From Cyanobacteriota bacterium (lineage in GTDB: Bacteria; Cyanobacteriota; Cyanobacteriia; PCC-6307; Cyanobiaceae): a stretch of 7,660 nucleotides of DNA. The stretch covers positions 1 to 7,660 of the forward strand of contig CANHSW010000098.1 in assembly GCA_947463165.1 (NCBI GenBank), given 5' to 3'. A program made the position numbers and the translations under genes. The notes beneath the pieces were generated by a model. It saw only the letters and a list, made by a program, of their open reading frames with translations. It was not told where the DNA came from and did no database searches. This document shows, piece by piece, positions 6,241 through 7,660 of this stretch (position 1 is its first letter; the number at the start of each line of letters is the position of its first letter).

Positions 6241-6909
6241 CTAGGCCCTATTGGTGAGCTGCATGCTACGGAGTGCCGTTGGCTGCAGCTGTTCGAGCCG
6301 GCCCTGCTCCAGTCGCCAGCAATCACCGGCGATCGGGGCGAACAGTTCCGCTTCATGGGTAACCACCAACAGGGCCCGCTCCCGGGCCAAATCGGCCAAC
6401 AACTGCAAAATCTCAGCGCGCATGGCCCAATCGAGGCCGGCGGTGGGTTCATCCAGCAGCAGCAGCTTGGGATCCCTGAGCAGCTGAACGGCCAGGGCCA
6501 GGCGCCGTTGCTGGCCGCCGCTGAGCCGTTCTGGCGCCTGTTGCAAACTCAACCCCTGCAGGCCCACCCTGGCCAATACGGCCTCGGCATCGGCGTTGCC
6601 CAGGCGCCTTTGGCCCAGCTTCAATTCCTGGCCCACCGTGAGCCCGAGGAAGTGGCGCTCGGGAAATTGGAACACCAGGCCACACAGCCAGCGGCGTTGA
6701 CGGCCGTTTAGGGGCTGGCCGTTCCAGAGGATTTGGCCCCGGTTGGCTTCTGCCAGGCCGCCGATCAGCTCCAGCAGCGTGGTTTTGCCGGAGCCGCTGC
6801 GGCCGGCCACCAGCGCCGGCCGCCCGGCCGTCAGGCGCAGATCGATGTCGCTCAGCAGCGGCTGCGCAGCTGTGGAGGGCTGGTAGTGGAGGCCAACGAC
6901 TTCGAGCAT
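6241..6909 (-). CDS. ABC transporter ATP-binding protein, CbiO/EcfA-like
   Basis: The 222-residue stand-alone ATPase subunit has complete motifs: Walker [10 protein letters not shown] (36-44), Q-loop FQFPERHF (80-87), signature LSGGQQRR (129-136), Walker [13 protein letters not shown] (149-160) and H-loop H185. The Q-loop form QFPE with TVGQEL just after it is typical of cobalt/ECF-type (CbiO/EcfA) ATPases and of the plastid NAP14/ABCI group. No permease or substrate-binding gene is adjacent, so the substrate cannot be inferred. The frame is open upstream to 7125, but that part is low-complexity and overlaps the divergent gene; ATG 6909 ([10 protein letters not shown]) gives the normal family N-terminus. 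hslO follows with stop and start interlocked. The 130-bp divergent spacer (6910-7039) towards the DUF3531 gene is GC-rich and shows no clear promoter motif. Confidence 0.9.
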   Translation of the reverse strand: MLEVVGLHYQPSTAAQPLLSDIDLRLTAGRPALVAGRSGSGKTTLLELIGGLAEANRGQILWNGQPLNGRQRRWLCGLVFQFPERHFLGLTVGQELKLGQRRLGNADAEAVLARVGLQGLSLQQAPERLSGGQQRRLALAVQLLRDPKLLLLDEPTAGLDWAMRAEILQLLADLARERALLVVTHEAELFAPIAGDCWRLEQGRLEQLQPTALRSMQLTNRA

Positions 6910-7039
6910 CTGGGGCGGGTCAGGTTCCCAGCATGGCGGCCCGCCAGCGATCTGGAGCCGCCATCCCTGGCGCCTGTGGCTGCGGGCGTGTTTGATGGAA
7001 GCCGTTTCCCAGGGGCCTTGCCGGCCTCCAGAGGCCGCC

Positions 7040-7486
7040 ATGGAGGTGCGATTTCGCGATGTGGATCCATTCGACTGCTGGATTTGGCTGCGCTTTGCCC
7101 ACCCCCCTGGCCAGGGGGAGCGCAACTACGTGGAAGCGGTATTCGACAGCTGGTTCGTGCTGGGCAAGCTAGGCGGCTTCAATGCCGAAAACCTGCAGAC
7201 CCATGAGGCTGGCGTTGAGTTGAGCTGGATGGCCTATGAGGCCGACGAGGCGGAGCGGGCCCTGCCGGCATTGATGCATAACCTCACCTCCTTTTCCTAC
7301 CAGGCGGAATGGGCACGCTGCTGGGTGGATCTGGGCACCAGCGACGCCATCGCCCTCGATGTGCTGATCAATGCCCTCAGCCAATTGGATCGCGATGTGG
7401 TGGAAATTGTCGAACTGGTGATCGGCGGCCAAAATGACGACTGGCCGCTGGATGACCAGGAAGACTCCATGTTTGCCCTCGACTGA
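7040..7486 (+). CDS. DUF3531 family protein
   Basis: The protein has 148 residues and belongs to a family confined largely to cyanobacteria and plants, of unknown function. Conserved stretches are EVRFRDVDPFDCWIWLRF (2-19), the Trp/Gly-rich SWFVLGKLGGFNAENLQ (37-53), ALMHNLTSF (77-85), and EWARCWVDLGTSDAIALDVLI (90-110), which is the most characteristic. The C-terminus is strongly acidic (NDDWPLDDQED, 132-142). It is soluble, with no signal peptide. The frame is open to an ATG at 6992, but family members begin with ME-x-RFR. GAGG at 7031-7034, five bases upstream, is a good ribosome-binding site for ATG 7040. It is divergent from the ABC-hslO pair and followed by a structured spacer with an intrinsic terminator. 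Confidence 0.92.
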   Translation: MEVRFRDVDPFDCWIWLRFAHPPGQGERNYVEAVFDSWFVLGKLGGFNAENLQTHEAGVELSWMAYEADEAERALPALMHNLTSFSYQAEWARCWVDLGTSDAIALDVLINALSQLDRDVVEIVELVIGGQNDDWPLDDQEDSMFALD

Positions 7487-7552
7487 TTTCCCTGATAAAA
7501 GTCTGCCCTAACAGCCCGAGCCATGCCTGGCCTGGCCCGGATTCCGCAACAG

Positions 7553-7571
7553 CTCTCAGTCGGCTGGGGAG
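7553..7571 (+). other. Hairpin in the spacer after the DUF3531 gene
   Basis: CTCTCAG (7553-7559), loop TCGG and CTGGGGAG (7564-7571) can pair as a seven-base stem with one G-U pair and one bulged G. With the terminator hairpin 31 bases further on, it leaves a single-stranded stretch containing GCCTCACTT. This is the shape of a small RNA or a structured 3' UTR. There is no sequence match I recognise. Confidence 0.35.
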
Positions 7572-7601
7572 TGGAAATGGCGTTTGTTCAATGCCTCACT
7601 T

Positions 7602-7630
7602 GGCGAATACTCGCCTGTTTTTTGTTTTTT
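7602..7630 (+). terminator. Intrinsic terminator
   Basis: GGCGA (7602-7606) and TCGCC (7611-7615) form a GC-rich 5-bp stem with loop ATAC, followed by TG, six T, G and six T (to 7630). It is the best terminator in the window. It ends either the DUF3531 transcript or a short RNA from the 7487-7600 spacer. Confidence 0.8.
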
Positions 7631-7644
7631 AGAGGTCTTTTTGA

Positions 7645-7660
7645 ATGTCCATGCTCCCGA
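7645..7660 (+). CDS. Probable start of a downstream gene (partial)
   Basis: ATG at 7645 opens MSMLP and then the window ends. AGAGG at 7631-7635, nine bases upstream and right after the terminator T-run, is a plausible ribosome-binding site. Another in-frame ATG follows at 7651. Five codons carry no product information. A gene starting here would need its promoter inside the 7487-7644 spacer, or read-through. Confidence 0.3.

Noticed and set aside
5838..6452. 204-codon minus-strand frame across the hslO/ABC junction
   Set aside because: It is a shadow of two well-identified genes in another frame; its Ser/Arg/Pro/Gly-rich product is typical of alternate frames in high-GC DNA.
6910..7125. N-terminal extension of the ABC ATPase to an upstream ATG at 7125
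   Set aside because: It would run into the divergent DUF3531 gene, has no ABC-family similarity, and the ATG at 6909 gives the standard N-terminus.

Overview
The window looks like chromosome of a picocyanobacterium of the Synechococcus/Cyanobium (alpha-cyanobacterial) type. The reasons are: a high-GC genome with strong G/C third-position codon bias; a CPP1-like J-domain protein and a DUF3531 protein, both families of cyanobacteria and plastids; a FurA-like regulator of cyanobacterial type; and no complete HIP1 octamer (GCGATCGC) seen by eye, which picocyanobacteria typically lack. No tRNA, rRNA, CRISPR array, transposase or phage gene was recognised.

Layout. 1-123 is the tail of an unidentified plus-strand gene that runs 16 bp into the convergent 3' end of a fur gene (108-683, minus). 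A 330-bp divergent spacer (684-1013) holds short repeats and a perfect 9-bp-arm palindrome (863-888). Next come a 79-residue protein with a HicB-like fold pattern (1014-1253) and an unrecognised, low-complexity reading frame (1283-2062, tentative). A repeat-rich 385-bp stretch (2063-2447) precedes prfC, peptide chain release factor 3 (2448-4133). A tandem repeat begins inside the last prfC codons and continues into the spacer (4119-4222). A small orphan gene (4367-4597) and a CPP1-like J-domain membrane protein (4649-5311) follow. The latter converges, 12 bp apart, on hslO (Hsp33, 5324-6238, minus). hslO lies directly downstream of an ABC ATPase gene (6241-6909, minus) and is very probably translationally coupled to it. 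Divergent from the ATPase is a DUF3531 gene (7040-7486). It is followed by a structured spacer with a clear intrinsic terminator (7602-7630) and a probable start of a further gene at the right edge.

Most recognised genes are housekeeping or stress genes: metal-responsive transcription control (Fur), translation termination (RF3), and redox or protein-folding quality control (Hsp33, CPP1-like). No dedicated pathway or defence system is apparent. The most unusual feature is the 5' half and the spacers. At least six unrelated short tandem-repeat tracts (units 8-35 bp) sit in gene-poor stretches and at gene edges, including the N-terminus of Fur and the C-terminus of RF3. This suggests slippage-driven expansion of intergenic DNA that has begun to extend coding sequences.
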